Shown: positions 26,447-36,317, counted from the stretch's first letter. The stretch is 64,000 nt of DNA from Salimicrobium flavidum (GCF_900156645.1 NZ_FTOC01000001.1:186001-250000); one strand, 5' to 3'. Notes: generated by a model from the letters alone, not told the origin. Numbers and translations: made by a program.

Positions 26447-27757
26447 ATGAGAAAATCAAGTGTAGCAATTGTAGGAAGACCGAACGTAGGAAAGTCAACA
26501 ATATTTAACCGGCTCGTAGGGGAACGTATATCGATTGTCGAAGATACGCCGGGAGTAACCAGGGATCGAATTTATGCAGAGGCGGAATGGTTGAACCATA
26601 CGTTTCATGTCATAGATACGGGAGGTATCGAACTCGGGGATGAACCGTTGCTTGTACAGATGAGAGCTCAGGCGGAGATCGCGATTGAAGAGTCGGATGT
26701 TATCATTTTCATGGTGAACGGCAGAGATGGTATTACTGCAGCGGATGAAGAGGTAGCAAAACTTCTCTTCAAATCCAATAAGCCGGTCGTCCTTGCGGTA
26801 AACAAAGTGGATAACCCGGAAATGAGGCAATCAATTTATGAATTCTATTCGCTCGGATTCGGCGACCCTCATCCTATTTCCGGAACGCACGGATTGGGCC
26901 TTGGAGATATGCTGGATGAGACAGTGAAACATTTTCCTGATCGTCCTGAACGGGAAGAAGATGATGAAAAGATCAGATTCAGTGTGATAGGTCGTCCGAA
27001 CGTAGGGAAATCGTCTTTGATCAACAGTCTCTTAGGACAGGAGCGGGTGATCGTAAGTGAACTCGCCGGAACGACTAGAGACGCAGTGGACACTGAATTT
27101 ACGAGAGATGAACGTGACTTTGTCATAATTGATACCGCCGGCATGAGGAAACGTGGGAAAATCTATGAATCTACTGAAAAATACAGCGTAATGCGTGCAC
27201 TTAAGGCTATCGAACGCTCGGATGTTGTATTGACTCTCATCGATGCTGAAGCAGGGATTCAAGAACAGGATAAAAAAATTGCAGGGTATGCGCATGAAGC
27301 TGGTAAATCTGTCATTATAGTCGTGAACAAATGGGATACGATCGATAATGATGAGACTTCCATGAAAGAATTTGAAGATGAAGTGCGATCTGCTTTCAGA
27401 TATCTCGATTACGCTCCTATCGTTTTTCTTTCTGCAAAAACGAATAAAAGAATACACACACTTTTGCCAGCCGTAGTCCAGGCAAGCGAGAATCATTCCA
27501 AGCGTGTACCGACGAATTTACTGAATGAAGTGATCGTAGATGCTCTCGCTATGAACCCGTCCCCTTCGATTAAAGGGCAGACGTTGAAAATATTCTATAG
27601 TACCCAGGTAGCAGTGAAACCACCGACGTTTGTGGTATTTGTTAATGATCCGGACCTGATGCACTTCACATACGAACGTTTTCTTGAGAATCGTATCAGA
27701 GAGTCCTTCGGTTTTGTAGGGACACCGATTCATATTAACGCAAGAAAAAGAACCTGA
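26447..27757 (+). CDS. der: Ribosome-assembly GTPase Der (EngA)
   Basis: An essential GTPase for assembly of the 50S ribosomal subunit. The 436-residue protein has two tandem GTPase domains, each with a P-loop (GRPNVGKST near residue 9; GRPNVGKSS near 183), DTPG/DTAG, and NKVD/NKWD boxes, followed by the KH-like C-terminal domain (about 355-436). GAAGGGATG precedes the ATG. GpsA follows 18 bases later, as in B. subtilis. Confidence 0.97.
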   Translation: MRKSSVAIVGRPNVGKSTIFNRLVGERISIVEDTPGVTRDRIYAEAEWLNHTFHVIDTGGIELGDEPLLVQMRAQAEIAIEESDVIIFMVNGRDGITAADEEVAKLLFKSNKPVVLAVNKVDNPEMRQSIYEFYSLGFGDPHPISGTHGLGLGDMLDETVKHFPDRPEREEDDEKIRFSVIGRPNVGKSSLINSLLGQERVIVSELAGTTRDAVDTEFTRDERDFVIIDTAGMRKRGKIYESTEKYSVMRALKAIERSDVVLTLIDAEAGIQEQDKKIAGYAHEAGKSVIIVVNKWDTIDNDETSMKEFEDEVRSAFRYLDYAPIVFLSAKTNKRIHTLLPAVVQASENHSKRVPTNLLNEVIVDALAMNPSPSIKGQTLKIFYSTQVAVKPPTFVVFVNDPDLMHFTYERFLENRIRESFGFVGTPIHINARKRT

Positions 27758-27775
27758 GTAACGGGAGGGATAACG

Positions 27776-28816
27776 ATGGCGAAAATTACAGTGTTAGGAG
27801 CGGGTAGCTGGGGCACGGCACTTGCTATGGTATTGGCTGATAATTCTCATGAGGTCAGGCTATGGGCTCATAGACGGGAACACGCGGAAAAGATGAAAGA
27901 AACGAGAGAAAACGAAAAATATCTGCAAGATGTACGTCTGCCTGATAACATTCACATTACTGACAACCTCGAGGAAAGCATCGACGGTGTAGAATATCTA
28001 CTTCTTGCAGTACCCACTAAAGCGGTTCGTGATGTATGTCAATCATTGAAAGCCCATTTAGATCAACCTGTTACAATCATCCATGCTGCAAAAGGCATTG
28101 AGCCAAGAACTTACAAAAGGGTTTCAGAGATTATAAAGGAAGAACTGCCGGAGGAGAAGTATAAATCGATTGTTGTCCTATCCGGCCCTTCTCATGCTGA
28201 GGAAGTAGCGATGAGGCAACCTACTACCGTAACGGTCTCTTCTGAAAAGTTAGAAGCTGCTGAAGAGGTTCAGGAGCTATTCATAAACAAGCAATTTAGA
28301 GTATACACTTCGCCTGATCTGGTAGGGGTTGAACTAGGCGGTTCGCTTAAAAATATAATTGCTCTCGGTGCAGGTATTTCGGATGGTCTGGGTTATGGAG
28401 ATAATGCTAAAGCTGCTCTGATCACCCGGGGGCTTGCGGAAGTAGCAAGGCTTGGAACATCTATGGGAGCCAATCCTTTAACCTTTTCAGGTCTTGCAGG
28501 AATCGGGGATTTGATCGTCACATGCACGAGTACCCACAGCAGAAACTGGAGAGCCGGTTATAAACTGGGTAAGGGTGAGGATCTTCAAAAAGTGTTGGAT
28601 GATATGGGAATGGTCGTCGAAGGTGTTCGAACTACGGAGGCTGCTTTTCAGATGGCTGAAGAACAGGAGATAGATATGCCGATCACTTCGGGTATTTATC
28701 ATATTCTTTTTGAGGAAGCTAATCCAAGAGAAGTAGTGGAGCAACTCATGACAAGGGTGCGCCGCCATGAAATGGAAGATCTGGTTGATGTACTTGATCA
28801 AAAGATGAAGGATTGA
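27776..28816 (+). CDS. gpsA: Glycerol-3-phosphate dehydrogenase [NAD(P)+]
   Basis: It reduces dihydroxyacetone phosphate to sn-glycerol-3-phosphate for phospholipid synthesis. The 346-residue protein starts with the Rossmann motif VLGAGSWGTALA and has AAKGIEP, the catalytic-lysine region ELGGSLKNIIALGAGISDGL, and LAGIGDLIVTCTS. CGGGAGGG lies before the ATG. A terminator follows at 28891. Confidence 0.96.
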   Translation: MAKITVLGAGSWGTALAMVLADNSHEVRLWAHRREHAEKMKETRENEKYLQDVRLPDNIHITDNLEESIDGVEYLLLAVPTKAVRDVCQSLKAHLDQPVTIIHAAKGIEPRTYKRVSEIIKEELPEEKYKSIVVLSGPSHAEEVAMRQPTTVTVSSEKLEAAEEVQELFINKQFRVYTSPDLVGVELGGSLKNIIALGAGISDGLGYGDNAKAALITRGLAEVARLGTSMGANPLTFSGLAGIGDLIVTCTSTHSRNWRAGYKLGKGEDLQKVLDDMGMVVEGVRTTEAAFQMAEEQEIDMPITSGIYHILFEEANPREVVEQLMTRVRRHEMEDLVDVLDQKMKD

Positions 28817-28890
28817 TAGGCATCCTTTTTCTTGTGCTCGGTTAAGAGTATCCGGGGTGATGGGTGTCACATACAGATAGAATCACTCGT

Positions 28891-28921
28891 CCGGGACTGT
28901 TTTGATGTCCCGGCTTTTTTG
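28891..28921 (+). terminator. Terminator after gpsA
   Basis: CCGGGAC and GTCCCGG pair around TGTTTTGAT, followed by CTTTTTTG. Confidence 0.88.
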
Positions 28922-28923
28922 TT

Positions 28924-28952
28924 TTGACCAGACCCGTTGCTTATGCTAAGAT
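28924..28952 (+). promoter_or_regulatory. Promoter of yphE-yphF
   Basis: TTGACC (28924-28929) and TAAGAT (28947-28952), spacing 17, located right after the gpsA terminator and 32 bases before yphE. Confidence 0.7.
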
Positions 28953-28984
28953 TTTTTTGACAAGTTACGTAGGAGTTGGACGAT

Positions 28985-29182
28985 ATGTCATTATCATTAT
29001 TGAAAATGTGGATCTCTTTTGCAGGAATTATTTTAATGTTTATGGCTGTAGGGCTCATATTGTTGAGCCGTCATAAACTGAAAGGTGCCTTATCACTCAT
29101 TACAGCCTTTATAGCTTATGCCTGTATGATAGTCGGTGGGATTATCATAATATATATAGTACTAAGTGGGCCCACTTCGTAA
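28985..29182 (+). CDS. yphE: DUF2768 membrane protein YphE
   Basis: A 65-residue protein with two hydrophobic spans (about 8-28 and 37-60) separated by the basic loop SRHKLKG, ending in IVLSGPTS. Sequence and place between gpsA and yphF match YphE (DUF2768). The ribosome site TAGGAGTTG points to the ATG at 28985; a TTG nine bases earlier is in frame. Function unknown. Confidence 0.85.
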   Translation: MSLSLLKMWISFAGIILMFMAVGLILLSRHKLKGALSLITAFIAYACMIVGGIIIIYIVLSGPTS

Positions 29183-29195
29183 AGGAGAATAACAA

Positions 29196-29921
29196 ATGAG
29201 AACAATCAAGTATCCGGCGGTGTTATTGATATTCGTGTTTCTGAGTGGCTGTATGTTCCCTCAATCCGAGCGAGCTGCCAATAATTTGCCGAATGATGCT
29301 CAGTTAGCGCAGGTACAAAGTGCGGTCAACCAATACAAATCACAACAGAACGGGTTGTTGCCTATTAGAACGAAACCCAATGAGACTCCGGTCTTTCAAA
29401 AGTATCAGATAGATTTCACTCGATTGAAAGAGACGGGTCTGTTGGCGACTATTCCAGGTACCGCTTTTGAGAATGGCGGGTATTATCAATATATTATTAT
29501 CAGGCCGGAAACCGAGGCTGAGGTTAAAGTGATTGATTTGAGGGTCACTGACAAAGTCAGAGAACTGGAGACGACTTTACATTTTTATGAACAGGAGAAC
29601 GAGTTCACCCCTTATAAGGAACAAATTGTACCAGGAGTTTATAGTCTCGATCATGAAAAACTTGGTCTTGATGAACCTCCGACCCTGGAAAGTCCTTATA
29701 CCGGTAATTTACTGCCCCTCTATGCAAACGGTAGCGGAGATGTAGTAATCGATTACCGGAAAGACTTGAACCATTTCCTGAAAGAAACGGATCATTCTTA
29801 TCAGCCCGGGGATGACATAAGGTATTTGCTTACAGACCAGTCACCTATTGCTCCGGCTTACAGTCCTCCGTATACTATAAAGGATGGAGATCCTGTGTTT
29901 ATGCAAAAAGCATCTGAATGA
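29196..29921 (+). CDS. yphF: YphF-like lipoprotein
   Basis: A 241-residue exported lipoprotein. The signal peptide ends in FLSGC (lipidated C19). The mature part is soluble and contains no catalytic motif that I recognise. Its place after yphE matches B. subtilis yphF. A strong terminator follows. In B. subtilis spoIVA comes next; here it is missing. Function unknown. Confidence 0.82.
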   Translation: MRTIKYPAVLLIFVFLSGCMFPQSERAANNLPNDAQLAQVQSAVNQYKSQQNGLLPIRTKPNETPVFQKYQIDFTRLKETGLLATIPGTAFENGGYYQYIIIRPETEAEVKVIDLRVTDKVRELETTLHFYEQENEFTPYKEQIVPGVYSLDHEKLGLDEPPTLESPYTGNLLPLYANGSGDVVIDYRKDLNHFLKETDHSYQPGDDIRYLLTDQSPIAPAYSPPYTIKDGDPVFMQKASE

Positions 29922-29936
29922 ATTCAGATGCTTTTT
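29905..29936 (+). terminator. Terminator at the yphF stop codon
   Basis: AAAAAGCATCTGAA pairs with TTCAGATGCTTTTT around a short loop holding the stop codon. Confidence 0.92.
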
Positions 29937-30293
29937 CTTTACGATGAGTCATGATGGCTCCATGCAACCGACTACTGCAATCTTATGAGATTTTTTATCG
30001 GGTTGATTTATTGTGCAGGAAAGATGTGAATTAATAAATGGTAGTATGTTCTTGAATTTTTTTGGCTATAAATACCCGGGTTGAAAGGTAGCGAGAATTT
30101 CTAATAAATTGGCATATCCTCACTCTACACAATCCTTGAATCAGAAAGGTGTAAAGAGTAGAGGAGGCGAAAACCCTGAAAAACAGCCGCGCATTTAATT
30201 GAATTATTGTAAATAAAAGTAAATTTATATGATTCAAAAGTCATGAATTAAGAAAAAACCCTGTAATATCAAGGGTTATCGTGTGGTTATCTA
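29937..30293. other. Gene-free stretch between yphF and hbs (spoIVA position)
   Basis: About 350 bases without a supported gene. Short frames on both strands lack ribosome sites. AACCCT (30256-30261) and AGGGTT (30272-30277) form a small hairpin which, read on the minus strand, is followed by six T residues. I see no remnant of spoIVA by eye, though a decayed copy could be unrecognisable. Confidence 0.5.
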
Positions 30294-30322
30294 TTGAAAA
30301 ACTAATAGAAGTCGTTTAATAT
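30294..30322 (+). promoter_or_regulatory. Promoter of hbs
   Basis: TTGAAA (30294-30299) and TAATAT (30317-30322), spacing 17, about 70 bases before the start codon. The leader contains the hairpin ATCCCTTGTTTGAAGGGAT (30331-30349). Confidence 0.7.
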
Positions 30323-30393
30323 TAAGCATGTCATCCCTTGTTTGAAGGGATTTTAAAGAAGAAGACAACCTTCTTTGAGAGGAGGTGAATATC

Positions 30394-30666
30394 ATGAACA
30401 AAACAGATCTAATCAATGCAGTTTCTGAGCAGGCGGACCTTTCTAAGAAAGACGCTACAAAAGCAGTAGACTCTGTATTCGAATCTATCATGGATTCACT
30501 AAAAGATGAAGAAAAAGTTCAACTGATTGGATTCGGGAACTTTGAAGTACGCGAACGTTCTGCACGTAAAGGACGCAATCCGCAAACTGGAGAAGAGATC
30601 GAAATTCCAGCAAGTAAAGTTCCTGCATTCAAACCAGGAAAAGCCCTTAAAGATGCTGTAAAATAA
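30394..30666 (+). CDS. hbs: DNA-binding protein HU
   Basis: The abundant nucleoid protein HU, a homodimer that bends DNA. The 90-residue protein has the typical [20 protein letters not shown] start, [20 protein letters not shown] (beta-arm entry) and [19 protein letters not shown] at the end. GGAGGTG lies 6 bases before the ATG. It is flanked by its own promoter and terminator, so it is a single-gene unit. Strongly preferred codons suggest high expression. Confidence 0.97.
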   Translation: MNKTDLINAVSEQADLSKKDATKAVDSVFESIMDSLKDEEKVQLIGFGNFEVRERSARKGRNPQTGEEIEIPASKVPAFKPGKALKDAVK

Positions 30667-30681
30667 GCTACATAGGGCTTG

Positions 30682-30712
30682 AAAAAAGGGTGCCATATGT
30701 GCACCCTTTTTC
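30682..30712 (+). terminator. Terminator after hbs
   Basis: AAAAGGGTGC and GCACCCTTTT pair around CATATGT, followed by TTC. Confidence 0.92.
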
Positions 30713-30727
30713 TATGAACAATATTTT

Positions 30728-30756
30728 TTGACAAGCCACATTATATAAGAGATAGT
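30728..30756 (+). promoter_or_regulatory. Likely promoter of mtrB
   Basis: TTGACA (30728-30733) is perfect; GATAGT (30751-30756) is a moderate -10 at spacing 17. It lies 28 bases before mtrB. Confidence 0.6.
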
Positions 30757-30784
30757 ATCTATAAGAAGGAAAGGTGGTAACACA

Positions 30785-31015
30785 ATGACTGGAGCCAATG
30801 ACTTTTTTGTAATTAAGGCTATGGAAGATGGAGTAAATGTGATCGGTCTTACAAGAGGCAGTGATACCAGGTTTCATCATTCCGAGAAATTGGATGAAGG
30901 AGAAGTGATGATAGCCCAGTTCACTGAGCACACTTCAGCTGTGAAGATTCGTGGGAAAGCTACAATCCAAACGAGCCACGGTGAAATATCGAATGAAGGT
31001 GAGTTGGGTTTATAA
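30785..31015 (+). CDS. mtrB: trp RNA-binding attenuation protein (TRAP)
   Basis: TRAP forms an 11-subunit ring that, when loaded with tryptophan, binds repeated GAG/UAG triplets in trp leader RNA and causes termination. The 76-residue protein has the conserved [20 protein letters not shown] and [17 protein letters not shown], including the RNA-contacting Lys/Arg residues. GGAAAGGTGG precedes the ATG. folE (mtrA), which precedes mtrB in B. subtilis, is missing, and the trp operon is not in its usual place in this window. Confidence 0.95.
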   Translation: MTGANDFFVIKAMEDGVNVIGLTRGSDTRFHHSEKLDEGEVMIAQFTEHTSAVKIRGKATIQTSHGEISNEGELGL

Positions 31016-31073
31016 CTATGGTACCAGGGTAAGCTATCCATGTTATGATGTACCGGAAAGAAAGGGATACCTG

Positions 31074-31823
31074 ATGGAAGTAAATGACTTGAAAAGTCGC
31101 ATCACCTACTATAAAGAGCAAATTTCCGCTTATGCCTATCATCCTTATTTAAGTAGGTATATTAAAGAACCGGTGATAGACGAGGATAAACTTATTTCCT
31201 ACATACATTTGTTTGACCACCTATCAGAACGTAAACATATCCATGACAATTATTTGCTGTCAGTGATGTTCGTACAGATGGCTCTAGACACTCATGATTA
31301 TGTGGCGGTTGATAACAGGGAGCAGGAAGTCAATGAAGTGAGAAGAAGGCAACTCACGGTACTCGCTGGTGATTTTTACAGCGGCCTGTATTATCACCTG
31401 CTTTCATTGATTGATGATCTGCCCTTCATCCAGGTTCTGGCAAAGACCATAAGAGAAGTGAACGAGCAGAAGGTAAGACTTTACTATGGAAAGCATGGAT
31501 CTCTTTCTTCGTATATTAAAGCTTACAAAGATGTGGAGACACTTCTTGCATTTAACGTGTGGTGTCACTTTATGCCTCCGGAAGAATGTTCGATTATCGT
31601 AGAGAACATTTATATTAAAAGCTTAAGCAATTGGAATACTTATAATAAACAGTCATTTCCAAAACCTCATCAATCCCAGGAATACGAGGAAGAGATGGGA
31701 GCGGCGGTGAATGAACTGATGAACAATGCTTATGATTCCTTTATCATGCAATGTAACAAGGGAAATATTTCAAAAGCGTTATGCGCCCGGCTTGAAGGGG
31801 AGATAGCACAAGAATTCAGTTGA
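31074..31823 (+). CDS. hepS: Heptaprenyl diphosphate synthase component I
   Basis: HepS is the small regulatory subunit that with HepT makes the C35 side chain of menaquinone-7. It has 249 residues, near the B. subtilis length of 251, is helical, and lacks the Asp-rich catalytic motifs. The frame is open back to 30951, overlapping mtrB, but GAAAGGGA before the ATG at 31074 and the length fix the start. It is followed by menG and hepT as in B. subtilis. Confidence 0.9.
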   Translation: MEVNDLKSRITYYKEQISAYAYHPYLSRYIKEPVIDEDKLISYIHLFDHLSERKHIHDNYLLSVMFVQMALDTHDYVAVDNREQEVNEVRRRQLTVLAGDFYSGLYYHLLSLIDDLPFIQVLAKTIREVNEQKVRLYYGKHGSLSSYIKAYKDVETLLAFNVWCHFMPPEECSIIVENIYIKSLSNWNTYNKQSFPKPHQSQEYEEEMGAAVNELMNNAYDSFIMQCNKGNISKALCARLEGEIAQEFS

Positions 31824-31837
31824 AGGATGAGGATGCA

Positions 31838-32542
31838 ATGGATGAAAAAAAAGAAGAACGGGTACATCGTGTTTTTGAAAACATTTCAACTCGTTATGAT
31901 AAAATGAACTCTATTATTTCTTTCCAACAGCACAAGCTGTGGCGGCGCGATGTCATGAAGCATATGGATGTGGAAAAAGGGACGATGGCACTTGACGTCT
32001 GCTGTGGTACCGGTGACTGGACGATGGCAATGGGAGAGGCTGTAGGACCTGAAGGACATGTAATCGGTGTAGATTTCAGTTACAATATGCTTTCTGAGGC
32101 GGTCAAGAAAAAACTGGCTCACAAATCGTTGGCAAATATAGAATATCAGCACGGTAATGCTATGGATTTACCTTTCGATGACAACACGTTTGATTACGTG
32201 ACGATCGGCTTCGGTCTAAGAAACGTCCCTGATTATTTCCAGGCTCTCATCGAGATGAACCGAGTGCTGAAACCGGGAGGACTCTTAGTCTGTCTGGAAA
32301 CGAGCCAGCCAGAAAACACTTTTTTCCGCAGGGTTTATTACGCTTATTTCGAAAGGGTCATGCCTTTATTCGGTAAATGGTTCGCGAAAAGCTTGAAAGA
32401 ATATCAGTGGCTTCACGAATCAGCCAAAACATTCCCCGGGAAGATGGAGTTGAAAACTCTTTTTGAAAAGGCAGGTTTCAGGGAAGTGCAAATGAAACCT
32501 TATTCGGCAGGGGTAGCAGCTATGCATATGGGTAGAAAGTAA
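31838..32542 (+). CDS. menG: Demethylmenaquinone methyltransferase
   Basis: It methylates demethylmenaquinone with S-adenosylmethionine in the last step of menaquinone synthesis (called menH or gerCB in older B. subtilis usage). The 234-residue protein has the UbiE signatures: [19 protein letters not shown], the AdoMet motif [11 protein letters not shown], and [22 protein letters not shown] lies before the ATG at 31838; a TTG at 31820 is in frame. It lies between hepS and hepT in one operon. Confidence 0.95.
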   Translation: MDEKKEERVHRVFENISTRYDKMNSIISFQQHKLWRRDVMKHMDVEKGTMALDVCCGTGDWTMAMGEAVGPEGHVIGVDFSYNMLSEAVKKKLAHKSLANIEYQHGNAMDLPFDDNTFDYVTIGFGLRNVPDYFQALIEMNRVLKPGGLLVCLETSQPENTFFRRVYYAYFERVMPLFGKWFAKSLKEYQWLHESAKTFPGKMELKTLFEKAGFREVQMKPYSAGVAAMHMGRK

Positions 32543-32566
32543 TTTATACATCAAGGATGAAGGTAT

Positions 32567-33541
32567 ATGAAATTAACCAAGCTTTATTCATTTTTAAATA
32601 AAGATCTGGATGCAGTGGAACATGAGGTACTCACCTCCGTAACTACCGAAGAAGAAGTCCTGAAGATGGCTTCGAACCAGCTTTTGGAAGCTGGAGGTAA
32701 ACGGATAAGGCCTGTATTTGTTCTGCTTTCGGGGAAGTTCGGGAAATATGATTTTGAAAAGATGAAAAATTGTGCGAAATCATTGGAACTGATCCATACC
32801 GGTTCTCTGGTCCATGATGACGTGATAGATGATGCGAAGCTACGCCGTGGCGATCTTACTGTTAAAGAACAATTTGACAATCACGTAGCGATGTATACAG
32901 GGGATTATATGTTCGCGTTGGCTCTTGAATCTATGGGTAGCATCGATAATATGCGTGCCCACCAGGTATTATCTAAGACGATGATGGAGTTGTGTGTAGG
33001 GGAAATAGAACAGATAAAGGATAAGGGGAATGTGGATCAGAATCTTCGTGTATATTTACGCAGAATTAAACGGAAAACTGCTATTCTGATTGCGGAGAGT
33101 TGTCGCTTGGGTGCTATTGCCGGGGATGTTCCACTGAAGAAAGAACAGGCGCTGTACAGTTATGGATACAATGTCGGGATGAGCTACCAGATCATAGACG
33201 ATGTTCTTGATTTCACGTCCTCGGAAGAAGAACTCGGTAAGCCTGCGGGGAGTGATCTGATGCAGGGAAATATCACTCTTCCTGTTCTTTATGCGATTCA
33301 GGAGGACGATGAGTTCAGAGAGAACCTTCGCCTCGCTTTTTCACGCTCTTCCACATTGACAAAGGAAGAGGCGGAACCATTCATAAAAGCGATAAAAGAA
33401 GGGGATTATATCGAAAAATCTCTGGAACTAAGTGAGCGCTATCTCCAAAAATCTTTTCAGTCGTTGCAGCACTTGCCTACAGGGAGACCAAAACAGGCTC
33501 TGAAAGCTATTGCGAAATATATAGGGAAGAGAAATTCTTAA
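32567..33541 (+). CDS. hepT: Heptaprenyl diphosphate synthase component II
   Basis: The catalytic subunit of heptaprenyl diphosphate synthase. The 324-residue protein has both Asp-rich motifs: HDDVIDDAKLRRG (first) and QIIDDVLDF (second), plus GGKRIRP near the N-terminus and KRKTAILI. It depends on HepS for activity in B. subtilis. It gives menaquinone for the QcrABC complex encoded further on. Confidence 0.95.
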   Translation: MKLTKLYSFLNKDLDAVEHEVLTSVTTEEEVLKMASNQLLEAGGKRIRPVFVLLSGKFGKYDFEKMKNCAKSLELIHTGSLVHDDVIDDAKLRRGDLTVKEQFDNHVAMYTGDYMFALALESMGSIDNMRAHQVLSKTMMELCVGEIEQIKDKGNVDQNLRVYLRRIKRKTAILIAESCRLGAIAGDVPLKKEQALYSYGYNVGMSYQIIDDVLDFTSSEEELGKPAGSDLMQGNITLPVLYAIQEDDEFRENLRLAFSRSSTLTKEEAEPFIKAIKEGDYIEKSLELSERYLQKSFQSLQHLPTGRPKQALKAIAKYIGKRNS

Positions 33542-33622
33542 TCTGTTTTGCCCGTGAAAGAAGCGAGTGCTTATTATTACCTCTCTCGATGAGTTCATCA
33601 ACGCCTTCTTCTCTCATAAAGA

Positions 33623-33651
33623 TTGCCAGCCCCCACTAAATTTGTTACACT
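33623..33651 (+). promoter_or_regulatory. Promoter of ndk
   Basis: TTGCCA (33623-33628) and TACACT (33646-33651), spacing 17, 50 bases before the ndk start. A cre-like sequence (CTAAAACGCTTACA, 33663-33676, two mismatches) lies just after the expected transcript start. Confidence 0.6.
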
Positions 33652-33700
33652 TTTTAATGGCGCTAAAACGCTTACATCATACATATTGAGGTGGTCGAAA

Positions 33701-34147
33701 ATGGAAAAGACGTTTATTATGATCAAACCGGATGGAGTGCAGAGAAATCTGATCGGAGATATCATCTCCCGTTTTGAGAACAAGGGACTGAAGCTGGTAC
33801 ACGCCGAATTGAAGCAGGTGACGAAACAGCTTGCAGAAGAACATTATGAAGAACACCAGGATAAGCCGTTTTTCAATGAACTCGTTTCATTCATCACTTC
33901 TGGTCCTGTTTTCGCAATGGTATGGGAAGGTGAAAATGCTATAGCAATCAGCAGAAAGATGATGGGTGCTACCAACCCTGAGGATTCTCAGCCTGGAACG
34001 ATCAGAGGAGATTACGGGCTCACGGTAGGAAAGAATATCATACATGGTTCAGACAGTGAAGAAAGTGCAAAACGTGAAATCGGTCTGTTTGTTAACGCAG
34101 ACTCCTTTAACGACTACGAAAAAGAAGTGAATCAGTGGGTGTACTAA
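33701..34147 (+). CDS. ndk: Nucleoside diphosphate kinase
   Basis: It transfers the gamma phosphate between nucleoside triphosphates and diphosphates. The 148-residue protein has [24 protein letters not shown], and the active-site histidine in [23 protein letters not shown] is placed before the ATG at 33701; the 26 open codons upstream cover the promoter. It has its own promoter and terminator. Confidence 0.97.
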   Translation: MEKTFIMIKPDGVQRNLIGDIISRFENKGLKLVHAELKQVTKQLAEEHYEEHQDKPFFNELVSFITSGPVFAMVWEGENAIAISRKMMGATNPEDSQPGTIRGDYGLTVGKNIIHGSDSEESAKREIGLFVNADSFNDYEKEVNQWVY

Positions 34148-34151
34148 CTTG

Positions 34152-34184
34152 TAAACCGCTTTCATTTATAATGAAGGCGGTTTA
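34152..34184 (+). terminator. Terminator after ndk
   Basis: TAAACCGCTTTCAT and ATGAAGGCGGTTTA pair (with one G-U) around TTATA, followed by ATTT. Confidence 0.8.
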
Positions 34185-34275
34185 ATTTATGGTTCATTCA
34201 CTTCTACACTTTACAGCGGAAAAATATTTGATTATTGTATATAATATATGAGGTTTTTAGTAAGGAGTTATGGTA

Positions 34276-35055
34276 ATGAAAAATGACTTTGCCGTTTTCA
34301 TTGAAGCATTGGACCGCAAAACCGGCATAGATTTGTCTAAATATAAAGAGGCTCAGATGAAAAGAAGACTTACCACCTTGAGAGATAAGCGTGGATATCA
34401 AACCTTCAAAGAATACTTCAGAGCTTTGGACAAAGATGAGGCCCTTCTGAATGAATTGCTGGATCGCATGACTATCAATGTATCTGAATTTTATCGTAAT
34501 GCGAAACGATGGGATATTTTGAAACAAAAAGTATTTCCAGTGATGAAAAAAGCATCCTTGGAAAAGCCCAAGGTTTGGAGCGCGGCTTGTTCAACCGGAG
34601 AGGAACCATATACATTGGCGATTCTTCTTGAAGAATCAGGAGTTAGGGATTTTGAAGTTATTGCCAGTGATATTGATAAGAAGGCATTGGAGAAAGCTGA
34701 ACGCGGGGTTTACCCTGAGCGTGCGCTACGGGAAATGCCAGAGAAGCTGAAGAAAAAATATTTTGTCAACAAAGGTGACATGTTTGAAGTGACTCCGGAA
34801 ATCAAAAGGAAAGTTTCATTTGTTCATCACAATCTGCTCGTAGATCCTTACCCTTCAGGGTGCCATTTGATAGTGTGTCGTAATGTGCTTATTTACTTTA
34901 CGGAAGAAACGAAAAAGGTAGTTTATAATGGTTTTAATCGCTCATTGCAAAATAGAGGAATATTGTTCGTAGGAAGTACAGAACAAATATTTTCTCCACA
35001 TCAGTACAATTTCGACATTTTCGACACATTCTTCTATCAGAAAAAAGCTGAATAA
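34276..35055 (+). CDS. cheR: Chemotaxis protein methyltransferase CheR
   Basis: CheR methylates glutamates on chemoreceptors using S-adenosylmethionine, giving adaptation. The 259-residue protein has the N-terminal helical CheR domain (about 1-75), then the AdoMet-binding domain with WSAACSTGEEPYTLA and the HLIVCRNVLIYFT motif. AAGGAG is 8 bases before ATG 34276 and only 2 before the in-frame ATG 34270. It lies between ndk and aroC, as in B. subtilis. Supports a motile lifestyle. Confidence 0.94.
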   Translation: MKNDFAVFIEALDRKTGIDLSKYKEAQMKRRLTTLRDKRGYQTFKEYFRALDKDEALLNELLDRMTINVSEFYRNAKRWDILKQKVFPVMKKASLEKPKVWSAACSTGEEPYTLAILLEESGVRDFEVIASDIDKKALEKAERGVYPERALREMPEKLKKKYFVNKGDMFEVTPEIKRKVSFVHHNLLVDPYPSGCHLIVCRNVLIYFTEETKKVVYNGFNRSLQNRGILFVGSTEQIFSPHQYNFDIFDTFFYQKKAE

Positions 35056-35067
35056 TTTCAGCTTTTG
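35042..35067 (+). terminator. Hairpin terminator at the cheR stop codon
   Basis: AAAAGCTGAA and TTCAGCTTTT pair around the stop codon. Confidence 0.75.
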
Positions 35068-35149
35068 AAATGTTTTGAAATTTTAAAGAATACAAACGTG
35101 AAAGTATATGATATAGTAATACGTAAAATTCGAGAAAGGTGTGGTGAAT

Positions 35150-36316
35150 ATGCGCTACTTAACTGCTGGAGAATCACACGGGAAACAACTGACTACTATT
35201 ATCGAAGGAGTTCCTTCTCATTTACCGATAACGCAGGAACAGATCAATGGATCGTTGCGTAGACGTCAGGGAGGCCACGGACGTGGGAAACGTATGCAGA
35301 TTGAAAAAGATACGGTTGATATGACTTCTGGGATACGTCATGGATATACACTCGGGTCGCCTATCTCTCTCGTAATACATAACGATGATTTTAAGCATTG
35401 GACGGATATTATGGGAGAGGACCCCTTTCCAGAAGGTAAAAACATTAGACGTACCGTCACAAGACCTCGCCCGGGTCATGCGGATCTGAATGGTGGTATG
35501 AAGTATGGTCATCGTGATTTGAGGAATGTTCTGGAGCGGTCTTCAGCCCGAGAAACTGCCGCCCGTGTAGCGGCAGGAGCTGTAGCGAAAGTGCTCCTTG
35601 AAGAACTGGGGATTAAAGTCGCAGGGTATGTTCGCGAGATTGCAGGAATCGTCAGTCCTTTCGACGAATCCATGTCCATAGAGGAAAGAATCAAGAAGGC
35701 AGAGGACTCCCCGGTGAATACTTTGGATGATGAAACGACGGAAGAGATGAAAAAAGCCATTGATGATGCAAAAAAAGACGGAGATTCCATCGGCGGGATA
35801 GCAGAAGTCTATGTGGAAGGTATGCCTCCGGGGATAGGTTCTTATGTGCAATATGACAAAAAACTCGATGCGAAAATCGGTTTCAGCGTGATGAGTATAA
35901 ATGCATTCAAAGGTGTGGAGTTCGGTATAGGTTTTGAAGCTGCCAGAAGAAACGGAAGCGAAGTTCATGATGAAATTGCCTGGGACGAAGATAGAGGATA
36001 TTATAGAAAAACGAATCGACTCGGAGGATTCGAGGGTGGCATGACTACCGGGATGCCGATTGTGGTCAAAGGTGTAATGAAACCTATTCCAACCCTGTAT
36101 AAACCTTTACAGAGTATCGATATAGAGTCGAAAGAACCTTTTTCAGCCAGTATTGAACGCTCCGATTCCTGTGCAGTACCTGCCGCTTCTGTTGTGATGG
36201 AACATGTGGTGGCGTTCGAAGTAGCTCAAGCCATTACAGAAGAATTTCCGTCTGATTACTTTCCACGCCTTAAGGAAGCTGTCGATAACTACAGGGAAGA
36301 AGTGAGGAATTTTTAG
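35150..36316 (+). CDS. aroC: Chorismate synthase
   Basis: The last common step of aromatic synthesis: it converts 5-enolpyruvylshikimate-3-phosphate to chorismate with reduced FMN (called aroF in B. subtilis). The 388-residue protein has [42 protein letters not shown], and [30 protein letters not shown] before the ATG at 35150 sets the start. First gene of aroC-aroB-aroH-hisC-tyrA-aroA. Confidence 0.97.
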   Translation: MRYLTAGESHGKQLTTIIEGVPSHLPITQEQINGSLRRRQGGHGRGKRMQIEKDTVDMTSGIRHGYTLGSPISLVIHNDDFKHWTDIMGEDPFPEGKNIRRTVTRPRPGHADLNGGMKYGHRDLRNVLERSSARETAARVAAGAVAKVLLEELGIKVAGYVREIAGIVSPFDESMSIEERIKKAEDSPVNTLDDETTEEMKKAIDDAKKDGDSIGGIAEVYVEGMPPGIGSYVQYDKKLDAKIGFSVMSINAFKGVEFGIGFEAARRNGSEVHDEIAWDEDRGYYRKTNRLGGFEGGMTTGMPIVVKGVMKPIPTLYKPLQSIDIESKEPFSASIERSDSCAVPAASVVMEHVVAFEVAQAITEEFPSDYFPRLKEAVDNYREEVRNF

Positions 36317-36317
36317 T

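Noticed and set aside
26161-26448. 95-codon minus-strand frame between fni and der
   Set aside because: No ribosome site, shares its start with the der ATG, runs through the fni terminator and the der promoter, and resembles no family that I know.
30031-30237. 68-codon minus-strand frame in the yphF-hbs gap
   Set aside because: Needs a TTG start, has no ribosome site, and shows no similarity to SpoIVA or other known proteins by eye.
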